64,000 nucleotides of DNA, taken from Streptomyces nojiriensis (GTDB taxonomy: Bacteria; Actinomycetota; Actinomycetes; Streptomycetales; Streptomycetaceae). The stretch spans positions 5,827,501 to 5,891,500 of the forward strand of contig NZ_CP071139.1 in assembly GCF_017639205.1 (NCBI RefSeq), written 5' to 3'. This document shows positions 16,914-25,172 of the stretch, one piece after another; the stretch's first letter is position 1, and each line of letters opens with the position of its first letter. The position numbers and the translations under genes are program-made. Under the pieces are notes generated by a model that saw nothing but the letters and a program-made list of their open reading frames with translations, did no database searches and had not been told where the DNA came from.

Positions 16914-18029
16914 TCAGAGCCAGCCGTTGCGGCGCAGTGCGCGGTGGATGGTGAAGCAGGAGGCGGCGATCGCGGCCATCACCATCGGATAGCCGTAGCG
17001 CCAGTGGAGTTCGGGCATGTGGTCGAAGTTCATCCCGTACACGCCGCAGATCATCGTCGGCACGGCGACGATCGCCGCCCAGGAGGTGATCTTGCGCATG
17101 TCCTCGTTCTGGGCGACCGTCGCCTGCGCGAGATTGGCCTGGAGGATCGAGTTCAGCAGCTCGTCGAAGCCCACCACCTGCTCGTGCACCCGCGCCAGGT
17201 GGTCGGCGACATCGCGGAAGTACTTCTGGATGTCCGGGTCCACCAGCCGCATCGGCCGTTCGCTCAGCAGCTCCATCGGACGCAGCAGCGGCGAGACCGC
17301 CCGCTTGAACTCCAGCACCTCGCGCTTGAGCTGGTAGATGCGGCCCGCGTCGCCGCCGCGCGCACTGCCCTTGGCGGGGGCGGCGAAGACCTCGCTCTCC
17401 ACCTCGTCGATGTCGTCCTGCACCGCCGCCGCGACCGCGATGTAGCCGTCGACCACGTGGTCGGCGATGGAGTGCAGGACCGACGAGGGGCCCTTGGCGA
17501 GCAGGTCCGGGTCGTCCTGGAGGCGGTGGCGCAGCCCCTTGAGGGAGCCCTGCCCGCCGTGCCGGACGGTGATGACGAAGTCGGGGCCGGTGAAGCACAT
17601 CACCTCGCCGGTCTCCACCACCTCGCTGGTGGCGGTCAGTTCGGCGTGGTCGATGTAGTGGATCGTCTTGAAGACGGTGAAGAGGGTGTCGTCGTAGCGC
17701 TCCAGCTTCGGCCGCTGGTGCGCGTGCACCGCGTCCTCCACGGCCAGCGGGTGCAGTCCGAAGGTCGCGGCGATCCCCGCGAACTCGGCCTCCGTCGGCT
17801 CGTGCAGGCCGATCCAGGCGAACCCGCCGTCCTCGCGGACCCGGCGGATCGCCTCACGGGGCGTCAGACACGCCGGACCCAGCATCCGCCGCCCGTCGCG
17901 GTACACGGCGCAGTCGACCACCGCGCTGCTCGCCGACGGGTCGCGGGTGGTGTCGTAGCCGGGCTGTACGGGGGTGGCCCTGCGCAGGGCCGGGCGAACG
18001 GCGGCACGCAGGTAGGGCAGCATCGACAT
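16914..18029 (-). CDS. corA: CorA-family magnesium/cobalt transporter
   Basis: Protein of 371 residues; the ATG follows AGGAGCC. A large N-terminal cytoplasmic domain ends in a long helix. Two C-terminal membrane helices follow, the first ending in the selectivity motif YGMNFDHMPEL, the second at WRYGYPMVMAAIAASCFTIH, with a basic tail (RALRRNGWL). It forms a pentameric channel for Mg2+ and related ions. The location near an MgtE-N/CBS protein repeats the mycobacterial order (Rv1239c). The upstream region is nearly 400 bases long and may contain regulation. Confidence 0.92.
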   Translation of the reverse strand: MSMLPYLRAAVRPALRRATPVQPGYDTTRDPSASSAVVDCAVYRDGRRMLGPACLTPREAIRRVREDGGFAWIGLHEPTEAEFAGIAATFGLHPLAVEDAVHAHQRPKLERYDDTLFTVFKTIHYIDHAELTATSEVVETGEVMCFTGPDFVITVRHGGQGSLKGLRHRLQDDPDLLAKGPSSVLHSIADHVVDGYIAVAAAVQDDIDEVESEVFAAPAKGSARGGDAGRIYQLKREVLEFKRAVSPLLRPMELLSERPMRLVDPDIQKYFRDVADHLARVHEQVVGFDELLNSILQANLAQATVAQNEDMRKITSWAAIVAVPTMICGVYGMNFDHMPELHWRYGYPMVMAAIAASCFTIHRALRRNGWL

Positions 18030-18423
18030 GGCAGGCTCCTTCTCGCGCACGGCTGCGGACCGCACGGGTGGGAGACCCTCCTCCGCAGGCGGGCGGGCAG
18101 GCCCGGGCAGGGGAGGGAACAGGACGGGAGGACAAACGTTCTGCCGTCGCTCTTCTACTGATCAGCGGATCAGGTGGATCGAGCAGATCAAAGGGGGCGG
18201 GATGCGCCCGTCACAGAAGTGGAAGAGCGATTGGTACTGCACGATCGACTTCGGTCCACCGCAGCCCCACCTCCTCCGGCCGGTCCCCCGTGAGGGACGT
18301 CCTGTTGCCGGGGCACTGAAACACCGCTTCTGCGTGCGGCCCCGAACAGCTGTCAACACTATCAGCCGACGGATGGTCAAGACCCGCCCTTTACCCGCCT
18401 GATACGAGTTCTATGCTCGGTTC
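18030..18423. other. Long divergent intergenic region upstream of corA
   Basis: No gene is supported. It contains a small hairpin CTGATC AGCG GATCAG (18158-18173) and several GATC-rich repeats. On the minus strand a TTGACA box (18351-18356) lies about 320 bases before corA, so a long corA leader is possible. I could not match a known magnesium riboswitch by eye. Confidence 0.4.
18412..18417 (+). promoter_or_regulatory. Candidate -10 element, leaderless Suppressor-of-Fused gene
   Basis: TATGCT ends six bases before the ATG at 18424, with no Shine-Dalgarno sequence between. A leaderless transcript is likely. The -35 region is not clear. Confidence 0.45.
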
Positions 18424-19008
18424 ATGGCAGAAATTCTGGCTCTCGTGGAGGCCCGGCTGCGCACCGCGTTCGGTGAACCCGACGCACGCGCCGCCGTCAC
18501 CTTCCTGGGCACCGACCGCATCGAGGTACTCCGTTTCGCCGAGGGCGACCTCGTGCGGTACGCGACCCTCGGGATGTCCGCGCACCCGATGACCGATCCG
18601 ACCGCCGTGGTCGCCGACCCCGTACGGGGCCCGCGCGCCGAGCTCGTGCTGACCGTACGGGCGGGCCTTGCGGCCACCGACAAACTCCTGCGGCCGCTCG
18701 CGGTGCTGGCCGCGTCCCCCCAGGTCGAGGGGCTGATCGTGGCCCCGGGGGCCTCGCTGGACGTGGGCGAACCGCTCTGGGACGGGGCCCCCTTCAGCTC
18801 CGTCCTCGTGGCGGAACCGGGCGGTCTGGTCGAGGACCTGGAGCTCGACGAGCCCATGGACCCGGTCCACTTCCTCCCCTTGCTGCCGATGACGGCGAAC
18901 GAGGCCGCCTGGAAACGCGTGCACGGAGCGGCCGCCCTCCAGGAACGCTGGCTCGCGCGCGGAACCGACCTGCGGGACCCTGTGCGCAGCGCCGTCGCGC
19001 TGGACTGA
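18424..19008 (+). CDS. Suppressor of Fused domain protein
   Basis: Protein of 194 residues, a bacterial member of the SUFU domain family. Typical segments are EVLRFAEGDLVRYATLGMSAHPM, a strand ending in AELVLTVR, and the late block PVHFLPLLPMTANEAAWKR. Bacterial SUFU proteins are soluble, often found with toxin-immunity systems or as lone genes; no function is proven for this type. No toxin gene is adjacent, so a housekeeping or orphan role is as likely as immunity. Confidence 0.75.
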   Translation: MAEILALVEARLRTAFGEPDARAAVTFLGTDRIEVLRFAEGDLVRYATLGMSAHPMTDPTAVVADPVRGPRAELVLTVRAGLAATDKLLRPLAVLAASPQVEGLIVAPGASLDVGEPLWDGAPFSSVLVAEPGGLVEDLELDEPMDPVHFLPLLPMTANEAAWKRVHGAAALQERWLARGTDLRDPVRSAVALD

Positions 19009-19068
19009 GGGCCCGGACGGGTGAGCGTGCCTTGACTGGGGGCCGGGCGGGGAGGAGCGTGGCTTCTT

Positions 19069-19713
19069 ATGAGGGGTGAACCAAGTTGCCCGAAGTGCGG
19101 TGGCCGGGTCAGGGCGCCCGGACTCTTCTCCGACTCCTGGCAGTGCGCGGTGCACGGCGCTGTCCACCCCCTGCAACCCGTCATCCCGCCGAGCGTCGAA
19201 GGCCTGAACGTGATGGTGCACCGGGCGCGGGTGCCGGTGTGGATGCCGTGGCCGCTGCCGGTGGGGTGGCTGTTCACCGGGGTCGCGTCCGCCGGTGACG
19301 ACCGCAGCGGCGGCCGGGCGACGGCGGTGGCCTGTTCCGGCCCCGGCCCGTTGGGCGGGATCGGCGAGCTGCTGCTGATCGCGGAGGAGCTGGGCGTGGG
19401 CCTCGGCGCGCGGTACGCGGGCATCGACGGCGTCGACCCCGGCTCGTCCATCGACGTATCGGCGCCGCCCCACGCCAAGGTGGTCGCGGCGGGCCGCCCG
19501 ACACCGCTGTGGCACGTGGCCGGCGGCCCCGACGACCGGGCCGTCTTCGCCGGCGAGGCGCGCGGCCTGTGGCTCTGGGCGATCGTCTGGCCGGAGCAGT
19601 CCGGCCTGCTGATGTACGACGAGCTCGTCCTCACCGACCTGCGCGACGCGGGAGCCGAGGTCGAGCTCGTTCCGTGCGGGGCCCTGAGCCCCCGCATCCT
19701 GGGCCCCGCCTGA
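19069..19713 (+). CDS. Conserved actinobacterial protein, DUF6758-type
   Basis: Protein of 214 residues. It begins with a zinc-ribbon-like knuckle (PSCPKCGGRV, then a Cys and His in WQCAVHG). The rest is a compact domain rich in conserved Gly and Trp (WMPWPLPVGWLFTGVA, ARGLWLWAIVWPEQSG). The ATG follows GGGGAGGAG by ten bases. I recall the family as DUF6758 but cannot check the number. The function is unknown. It is the middle gene of three consecutive short genes on this strand. Confidence 0.65.
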   Translation: MRGEPSCPKCGGRVRAPGLFSDSWQCAVHGAVHPLQPVIPPSVEGLNVMVHRARVPVWMPWPLPVGWLFTGVASAGDDRSGGRATAVACSGPGPLGGIGELLLIAEELGVGLGARYAGIDGVDPGSSIDVSAPPHAKVVAAGRPTPLWHVAGGPDDRAVFAGEARGLWLWAIVWPEQSGLLMYDELVLTDLRDAGAEVELVPCGALSPRILGPA

Positions 19714-19793
19714 GGCGCTCGCGGGGCCCGAGGGGCTCCGCGGCCCGGTTATCCTGGAGTGTCCCCCGTACGTACGACCCATGGAGCCAGGCT

Positions 19794-20657
19794 GTGCGCA
19801 TCGACCTGCACGCCCACTCCACGGCCTCCGACGGTACGGACACCCCCGCCGAGCTGATGCTGGCCGCCGCCGGCGCCGGGCTGGACGTGGTCGCGCTGAC
19901 CGACCACGACACCGTGCGGGGATACGGCGAGGCCCTCGCGGCCCTGCCCGCCGGACTGACGCTGGTGACCGGGGCCGAGCTGTCCTGCCGGCTCGACGGG
20001 ATCGGCGTGCACATGCTCGCGTACCTCTTCGACCCCGAGGAGCCCGAGCTGGCCCGGGAACGGGAGCTCGTCCGCGACGACCGCACCCCGCGCGCCCGGA
20101 CCATGATCGGCAAGCTCCAGGACCTCGGCGTCGACGTCACCTGGGAGCAGGTGGCCAGGATCGCCGGCGACGGCTCCGTCGGGCGGCCGCACATCGCCAC
20201 CGCCCTCGTCGAGCTGGGCGTCGTACCCACCGTCTCGGACGCCTTCACGCCCGACTGGCTCGCCGACGGCGGCCGCGCGTACGCCGAGAAGCACGAGCTC
20301 GACCCGTTCGAGGCCGTGCGCCTGGTCAAGGCGGCCGGCGGGGTCACCGTCCTCGCGCACCCCGCCGCCGTCAAGCGCGGCCGGTGCGTCTCCGAGTCCG
20401 CGATAGCCGAGCTGGCGACCGCGGGCCTGGACGGCGTCGAGGTGGACCACATGGACCACGACACCGACACCCGCGTGCGGCTGCGCGGTCTGGCGGCCGA
20501 CCTCGGCCTGCTGACCACGGGCTCCAGCGACTACCACGGCAGCCGCAAGACCTGTCGCCTCGGGGAGTACACGACCGACCCCGAGATCTACGGCGAGATC
20601 ACGCGCCGCGCGACGGGGGCCTTCCCGGTGCCGGGCGCCGGCGGACGCGAGCGCTGA
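19794..20657 (+). CDS. PHP-domain phosphoesterase
   Basis: Protein of 287 residues from GTG after GGAG. It has the PHP metal motifs DLHAHSTASDG, LTDHDT, GAELSC, the conserved LAHPAA and SSDYHG. This type (YciV/RNase AM-like) removes the 3'-phosphate from 3',5'-nucleoside bisphosphates or trims short RNA ends in characterised relatives. A TATCCT sequence about 40 bases upstream could be the -10 element. Substrate preference cannot be read from sequence. Confidence 0.85.
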   Translation: MRIDLHAHSTASDGTDTPAELMLAAAGAGLDVVALTDHDTVRGYGEALAALPAGLTLVTGAELSCRLDGIGVHMLAYLFDPEEPELARERELVRDDRTPRARTMIGKLQDLGVDVTWEQVARIAGDGSVGRPHIATALVELGVVPTVSDAFTPDWLADGGRAYAEKHELDPFEAVRLVKAAGGVTVLAHPAAVKRGRCVSESAIAELATAGLDGVEVDHMDHDTDTRVRLRGLAADLGLLTTGSSDYHGSRKTCRLGEYTTDPEIYGEITRRATGAFPVPGAGGRER

Positions 20658-20732
20658 CCGGCCGGATCCGGCCCGCTCCACCCGTCCCACACCTCTTCTT
20701 CGCGACACCCCTCTCTTCTGCAAGGCATCACT

Positions 20733-21338
20733 GTGTTTGATTTCGCCGTCTTCGGATCCCTTTTTCTCACCCTTTTTGTGATTATGGACCCCCCGGGGAT
20801 CACGCCGATCTTCCTCGCCCTGACCTCCGGCCGCCCCGTCAAGGTGCAGCGCCGCATGGCCTGGCAGGCGGTCTGCGTGGCCTTCGGTGTCATCGCGGTC
20901 TTCGGTATCTGCGGCCAGCAGATCCTGGACTACCTGCACGTCTCCGTCCCGGCGCTGATGATCGCCGGTGGTCTGCTGCTCCTGCTCATCGCGCTGGACC
21001 TGCTCACCGGCAAGAACGACGAGCCGAAGCAGACCAAGGACGTGAACGTGGCCCTGGTCCCGCTGGGCATGCCGCTGCTGGCCGGCCCCGGCGCGATCGT
21101 GTCGGTGATCCTGGCCGTCCAGAAGGCCGACGGCGCCGCGGCTGAGGTCTCGGTCTGGGCCGCGATCGTGGCCATGCACGTCGTGCTGTGGATCACCATG
21201 CGCTACTCGCTGGTGATCATCCGGGTCATCAAGGACGGCGGCGTCGTCCTCGTCACCCGGCTCGCCGGCATGATGCTCTCGGCGATCGCCGTCCAGCAGA
21301 TCATCAACGGCGTGCTCCAGGTGGTCGGCGCGGCCTGA
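20733..21338 (+). CDS. MarC-family integral membrane protein
   Basis: Protein of 201 residues from GTG after AAGG, with six predicted membrane helices. Family features are the N-terminal FGSLFLTLFVIMDPPGITPIF and the repeat-like VPLGMPLLAGPGAIVSVIL. MarC proteins were once linked to multiple antibiotic resistance, but no transport function has been confirmed. The gene ends before a strong hairpin. Confidence 0.85.
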   Translation: MFDFAVFGSLFLTLFVIMDPPGITPIFLALTSGRPVKVQRRMAWQAVCVAFGVIAVFGICGQQILDYLHVSVPALMIAGGLLLLLIALDLLTGKNDEPKQTKDVNVALVPLGMPLLAGPGAIVSVILAVQKADGAAAEVSVWAAIVAMHVVLWITMRYSLVIIRVIKDGGVVLVTRLAGMMLSAIAVQQIINGVLQVVGAA

Positions 21339-21400
21339 GGCCCCGTCCCCGCCCGCCCCGCCCGCCCCCGTGCCTGCCGCGCGCGGCCGGCACATGCGAA

Positions 21401-21430
21401 CGCCCCCGCACCGGGAACGGTGCGGGGGCG
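21401..21430. terminator. Bidirectional intrinsic terminator
   Basis: A 12-bp perfect inverted repeat, CGCCCCCGCACC / GGTGCGGGGGCG, with loop GGGAAC. On the + strand a TTTT follows nine bases later. It separates the MarC gene from the opposing 50-residue gene. Confidence 0.75.
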
Positions 21431-21451
21431 CGAACGTTTTCGTGCGGTGCG

Positions 21452-21604
21452 TCAGCAGGACGCACTCTCGGCCGGTCGGATCAGGATGCGCTGGCCGACG
21501 GCTGCGGCCTGCTGCACGATCCGGTTGACGGAGGCCGCGTCGACGACGGTGCTGTCCACGGCGGATCCGTCGACGTCGTCCAGGCGCAGAATCTCGAAGC
21601 GCAC
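21452..21604 (-). CDS. Conserved 50-residue protein of unknown function
   Basis: The GTG start follows AAGGGAGA at ideal spacing. The protein reads MRFEILRLDDVDGSAVDSTV and continues VVDAASVNRIVQQAAAVGQR to a Cys at the end. It is acidic in the first half and helical in the second, with no membrane segment. The clear ribosome site, a plausible promoter and a terminator at its end make it a real single gene. I recall near-identical small proteins across Streptomyces, but no function. Confidence 0.75.
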   Translation of the reverse strand: MRFEILRLDDVDGSAVDSTVVDAASVNRIVQQAAAVGQRILIRPAESASC

Positions 21605-21650
21605 GGGGCTTCTCCCTTCGTCAGTGTTTCTCCTTGCACTGGTCCAACGA

Positions 21651-21680
21651 AGTGTAGGCCGCAATCATTCCCTACGCTAA
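21651..21680 (-). promoter_or_regulatory. Candidate promoter of the 50-residue protein gene
   Basis: On the minus strand TTAGCG (-35) is followed after 18 bases by TACACT (-10), about 45 bases before the GTG start. The surrounding sequence is unusually AT-rich for this genome (AAAAAATTTCC just upstream). Confidence 0.45.
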
Positions 21681-21701
21681 GGAAATTTTTTCACTGGCTA
21701 A

Positions 21702-22559
21702 CTACAGGCCGGTGCAGGAGTCCCAGAACGCGGCCAGCTCGCGCGCCGTCGTGGCGGGGTCCTCGGCGTTCGGGGAGTGGTCCGTCCCCGGCACGATCAC
21801 CCGCCGAGCGGCCAGGCGCCGGGCCGTCTCGTCCAGCAGCGGCACCGGCCAGGCCTGGTCCACGGCCCCGGACAGCACCAGCTTCGACAGCTCGACCCGG
21901 CTCAGCTCCTCGATCCGGTCGGGCTCGGAGATCAGCGTCCGGCCGGTGACGATCAGCTGCTCGGGGACGGTGGCCAGCCACCGCTCGCGCAGGAAGTGCG
22001 CGAGCTCGGGGGAGTCCGCGGCCGCGTCCTCGGGATCGTGGGCCCGCATCGCCGCCCAGATGCCGGGCATGTCGTCGCCCATCGCCTCCAGTGCGGCGAC
22101 CAGCAGCTTCGTCCGCGCCTGCTGGTCCTCGGAGATCGCGGCCGGCCCGCTGCTCATCAGGGTGAGGGAGGCGAAGGGCGAAGGGTCGCGGAGCACGGCG
22201 GCGCGGGAGATCAGACCGCCGAGCGAGTGGCCGACCAGGTGCACGCGGTCCGCGCCCAGCGCGCGGACCTGGGCGAGGACGTCCCGAGCCAGCTCCTCCA
22301 GGGCGTACGGGGCCTCCTCGCGCGGGCCCGGGGTCTCGTGCTGGCCGCGGCCGTCCACGGCGACGACCCGGTACCCCGCGGCCGCCAGCGGCTCCAGGAG
22401 GCCGATGAAGTCCTCCTTGCTGCCCGTGAAGCCGGGAACCAGCAGGGCGGTGCCGCGCACGGGCTCACCGGCTTCGTGCACGGCGAAGGAGCCACGGTCG
22501 GTGGTGAGGAGGTACGCGCGGGCGGCGGAGGGCAGGGTGAGGCGCGGCGGCTTGCTCAT
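21702..22559 (-). CDS. Alpha/beta hydrolase
   Basis: Protein of 285 residues with a standard alpha/beta-hydrolase layout: oxyanion region LLVPGFTGSKEDF, DGRGQHETPG, nucleophile elbow GHSLGG (Ser near residue 116), an acidic residue after the cap, and a His in PGTDHSPNAEDP near the end. No signal peptide. The substrate is not evident. It lies downstream of the RNA helicase gene in the same direction, with a gap of about 110 bases. Confidence 0.82.
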   Translation of the reverse strand: MSKPPRLTLPSAARAYLLTTDRGSFAVHEAGEPVRGTALLVPGFTGSKEDFIGLLEPLAAAGYRVVAVDGRGQHETPGPREEAPYALEELARDVLAQVRALGADRVHLVGHSLGGLISRAAVLRDPSPFASLTLMSSGPAAISEDQQARTKLLVAALEAMGDDMPGIWAAMRAHDPEDAAADSPELAHFLRERWLATVPEQLIVTGRTLISEPDRIEELSRVELSKLVLSGAVDQAWPVPLLDETARRLAARRVIVPGTDHSPNAEDPATTARELAAFWDSCTGL

Positions 22560-22667
22560 GGCCCGAGGTTACCGGCCCGTACGGGTGCCCCGCACGGCCC
22601 GGGCAGGCCGATGGCCCCGGCCCCCTCGGAAGGGGAGCGGGGCCATCGGCGGGGTGCTGCGCGAGGC

Positions 22668-24791
22668 TTACGCCTCCGGCGCGGCCGCGACCTTGCGGGT
22701 GCGGGTGCGCTTCGGCTTGACCGGGGCCTCCTCGGCCACGGCGGCGGCCTCGGCGACCGGTGCGGCTTCCGCGACCTTGCGGGTGCGGGTGCGCTTCGGC
22801 TTGACCGGAGCCTCCTCCGCCACCGCGGCGGCCTCGGCGACCGGTGCGGCTTCCGCGACCTTGCGGGTGCGGGTCCGCTTCGGCTTGACCGGAGCGTCCT
22901 CGGCGGGAGCCTCGGCGACCGGGGTCACCGCGGCGGCCGGGGCTGCCTTGCGGGTGGTGCGCCGGGCCCGGACGGGCTCGACCAGCGGCGGCATCTGGAA
23001 GTCCGGCTCCGGCTCGGCCGGGGTGACCTTGCGGGTACGGACGCGCTTCGGCCGGGCCGGGGCCTCCTCGGCGGGGACCTCGGCGACCGGGGTCACCGCG
23101 GCGGCCGCGGTGGCCTTGCGGGTCGGGACGCGCTTCGGGCGGGCCGGAGCCTCCTCGGCGACCGGGGTCACCGGAGCGGCCGGAGCCTCGACGACAGGGG
23201 CCGGGGCGGCCGGAGCCTGGACGGCCGGAGCCTCGGCGACCGGAGCGGCCACGGCGGCCTGGGCCGGGACCGCGGCCACACGGGTGCGGCGGCGGCGCGG
23301 ACGGCGCGGCTCGTCGGCGGCCGGGGCCGCGGGGGCCTCGGGAGCCTGGACCGGGGTCACCGGCGCGGTGGCCTCGGCGCCCTCGGCGAGCTCCGTCCCG
23401 CCCCGCGTACGGCGGCGCTGGCGCGGCGTACGGGTCCGGGCCGGACGCTCCTCGGTCACCACGGCGGCGGCCGCCGGACCGGAGCGGCCGCCACGGCCAC
23501 CGCGGCCGCCGGTCTCGCCCAGGTCCTCCAGGTTCTCGGCCTTCAGGCCGGCCCGCGTGCGCTCGGCGCGCGGCAGGATGCCCTTGGTACCGGCCGGGAT
23601 GTTCAGCTGCTCGAACAGGTGCGGCGACGTGGAGTACGTCTCCACCGGGTCGTGGAAGTCCAGCTCCAGCGCCTTGTTGATCAGCTGCCAGCGCGGGATG
23701 TCGTCCCAGTCGACCAGGGTGACGGCGATGCCCTTGTTGCCCGCGCGGCCGGTGCGGCCCACACGGTGCAGGAAGGTCTTCTCGTCCTCCGGCGTCTGGT
23801 AGTTGATGACGTGGGTCACACCCTCGACATCGATGCCGCGCGCGGCGACGTCGGTGCACACCAGCACGTCGACCTTGCCGTTGCGGAACGCGCGCAGCGC
23901 CTGCTCGCGCGCACCCTGGCCCAGGTCGCCGTGGACGGCGCCGGACGCGAAGCCGCGCTTCTCCAGCTGCTCGGCGATGTCGGCCGCCGTGCGCTTGGTA
24001 CGACAGAAGATCATGGCCAGGCCGCGGCCCTCGGCCTGCAGGATGCGGGAGACGAGCTCCGGCTTGTCCATGTTGTGCGCACGGAAGACGTGCTGCGTGA
24101 TGTTGGCGACGGTCGCGCCCTCGCCGTCCTCGGAGACGGCGCGGATGTGGGTCGGCTGCGTCATGTACCGGCGGGCCAGACCGATGACCGCACCCGGCAT
24201 GGTCGCCGAGAACAGCATCGTCTGACGCTTCGCGGGCAGGTACGACATGATCTTCTCGACGTCGGGCAGGAAGCCCAGGTCGAGCATCTCGTCGGCCTCG
24301 TCCAGGACGAGGGCCTTGACGTGCGAGAGGTCGAGCTTCTTCTGCCCGGCCAGGTCGAGCAGGCGGCCCGGGGTGCCGACGATCACGTCGACGCCCTTCT
24401 TGAGCGCCTCGACCTGGGGCTCGTACGCGCGGCCGCCGTATATGGCGAGGACGCGGACGTTGCGGACCTTGCCCGCGGTCAGGAGGTCGTTGGTGACCTG
24501 GGTGCACAGCTCGCGGGTCGGAACCACCACGAGGGCCTGCGGAGCGTCGGTCAGCTGCGCCGGGGTGGCGCGGCCGGCCTCGACGTCCGCCGGGACGACG
24601 ACCCGCTCCAGCAGCGGAAGGCCGAAACCGAGCGTCTTGCCGGTTCCGGTCTTGGCCTGGCCGATGACGTCCGTGCCGGAAAGGGCGACGGGGAGGGTCA
24701 TCTCCTGGATCGGGAAGGGGGACACGATGCCGACGGCTTCAAGGGCCTCGGCCGTCTCGGGAAAGATCCCGAGGTCTCGGAACGTAGTCAG
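22668..24791 (-). CDS. DEAD-box RNA helicase (RhlE-like) with long repeat tail, probable CTG start
   Basis: The core has AKTGTGKT (motif I), PTRELCTQV (Ia), TPGRLLDL (Ib), VLDEADEML (II), FSATMP (III), VCTDVAARGIDVEGV (V) and HRVGRTGRAG (VI). The first ATG/GTG/TTG in frame (24725) would cut through the Q motif. The full motif, TFRDLGIFPETAEALEAVGI followed by SPFPIQ, requires a start upstream. A CTG at 24791, seven bases after AGAGG, is the only candidate, giving 707 residues. The C-terminal ~250 residues are basic and Ala/Pro-rich, with 28-residue tandem repeats around KPKRTRTRK, probably for RNA binding. It likely unwinds structured RNA. Confidence 0.85.
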   Translation of the reverse strand: MTTFRDLGIFPETAEALEAVGIVSPFPIQEMTLPVALSGTDVIGQAKTGTGKTLGFGLPLLERVVVPADVEAGRATPAQLTDAPQALVVVPTRELCTQVTNDLLTAGKVRNVRVLAIYGGRAYEPQVEALKKGVDVIVGTPGRLLDLAGQKKLDLSHVKALVLDEADEMLDLGFLPDVEKIMSYLPAKRQTMLFSATMPGAVIGLARRYMTQPTHIRAVSEDGEGATVANITQHVFRAHNMDKPELVSRILQAEGRGLAMIFCRTKRTAADIAEQLEKRGFASGAVHGDLGQGAREQALRAFRNGKVDVLVCTDVAARGIDVEGVTHVINYQTPEDEKTFLHRVGRTGRAGNKGIAVTLVDWDDIPRWQLINKALELDFHDPVETYSTSPHLFEQLNIPAGTKGILPRAERTRAGLKAENLEDLGETGGRGGRGGRSGPAAAAVVTEERPARTRTPRQRRRTRGGTELAEGAEATAPVTPVQAPEAPAAPAADEPRRPRRRRTRVAAVPAQAAVAAPVAEAPAVQAPAAPAPVVEAPAAPVTPVAEEAPARPKRVPTRKATAAAAVTPVAEVPAEEAPARPKRVRTRKVTPAEPEPDFQMPPLVEPVRARRTTRKAAPAAAVTPVAEAPAEDAPVKPKRTRTRKVAEAAPVAEAAAVAEEAPVKPKRTRTRKVAEAAPVAEAAAVAEEAPVKPKRTRTRKVAAAPEA
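22689..22940 (-). repeat. 84-bp tandem repeats coding the helicase tail
   Basis: Near-identical 84-bp units begin at 22689, 22773 and 22857, each coding 28 residues around APVKPKRTRTRKVAEAAPVA. Weaker copies with PKRVRTRK or PKRVPTRK extend to about 23160. The repeat length is a multiple of three, so copy-number change would keep the frame. Confidence 0.8.
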
Positions 24792-25172
24792 GGTGCTGCC
24801 TCTTCTGTGAGACGCGGCGCGAGGCGGCGAGGGGGGTCGTACCGTGCCGTGCTTGCAGTACTGCTACGTACGAAGCTGCGCGGGACCACTAGCCTTCGCT
24901 CAAGCGCATCTGCCGCTGAGGGGGCCCCTCGTGGTAGGCGGTACGCATGAACGTACGCACCTCACCGAGGGCGGTCGGTTGGAGCCGATCGGGCCACCGA
25001 CCGGGCATCCTCATTCGGATGGCCCGCCGAGTATTCGGCAGGCGCATTACCACTGTACCCCGGAATCGCGCAGGTGTGTCGGGTGAATTCACCGGGTAGG
25101 CGCGTTTAGCTGGACAGGCAAGGAACCGGCGTGGTGACTTGGAGGGCCATTCGGCGGGCTATTGTGCGGAGC
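24792..25172. other. Divergent region between helicase and ferritin-like genes
   Basis: No gene is supported. The helicase side would contain a long 5' leader. There are small palindromes such as AGTACT (about 24858) and CGTACG, and imperfect repeats around GGTACGCATGAACGTACGC (about 24941). RNA helicase genes often have structured leaders, but I cannot assign a known element. Confidence 0.4.
25160..25165 (+). promoter_or_regulatory. Candidate -10 element, leaderless ferritin-like gene
   Basis: TATTGT ends seven bases before the ATG. The GGAG directly before the ATG is too close to act as a ribosome site, which favours a leaderless start. Confidence 0.45.

Noticed and set aside
18030..18423. 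Magnesium-sensing riboswitch upstream of corA
   Set aside because: The region is long and divergent, but I could not find the conserved helices of an M-box; only a 6-bp hairpin is evident. A covariance-model search would decide.
22689..23160. Possible CRISPR-like repeat array
   Set aside because: The repeats are 84 bp without variable spacers and code for a basic protein tail in frame with the helicase.
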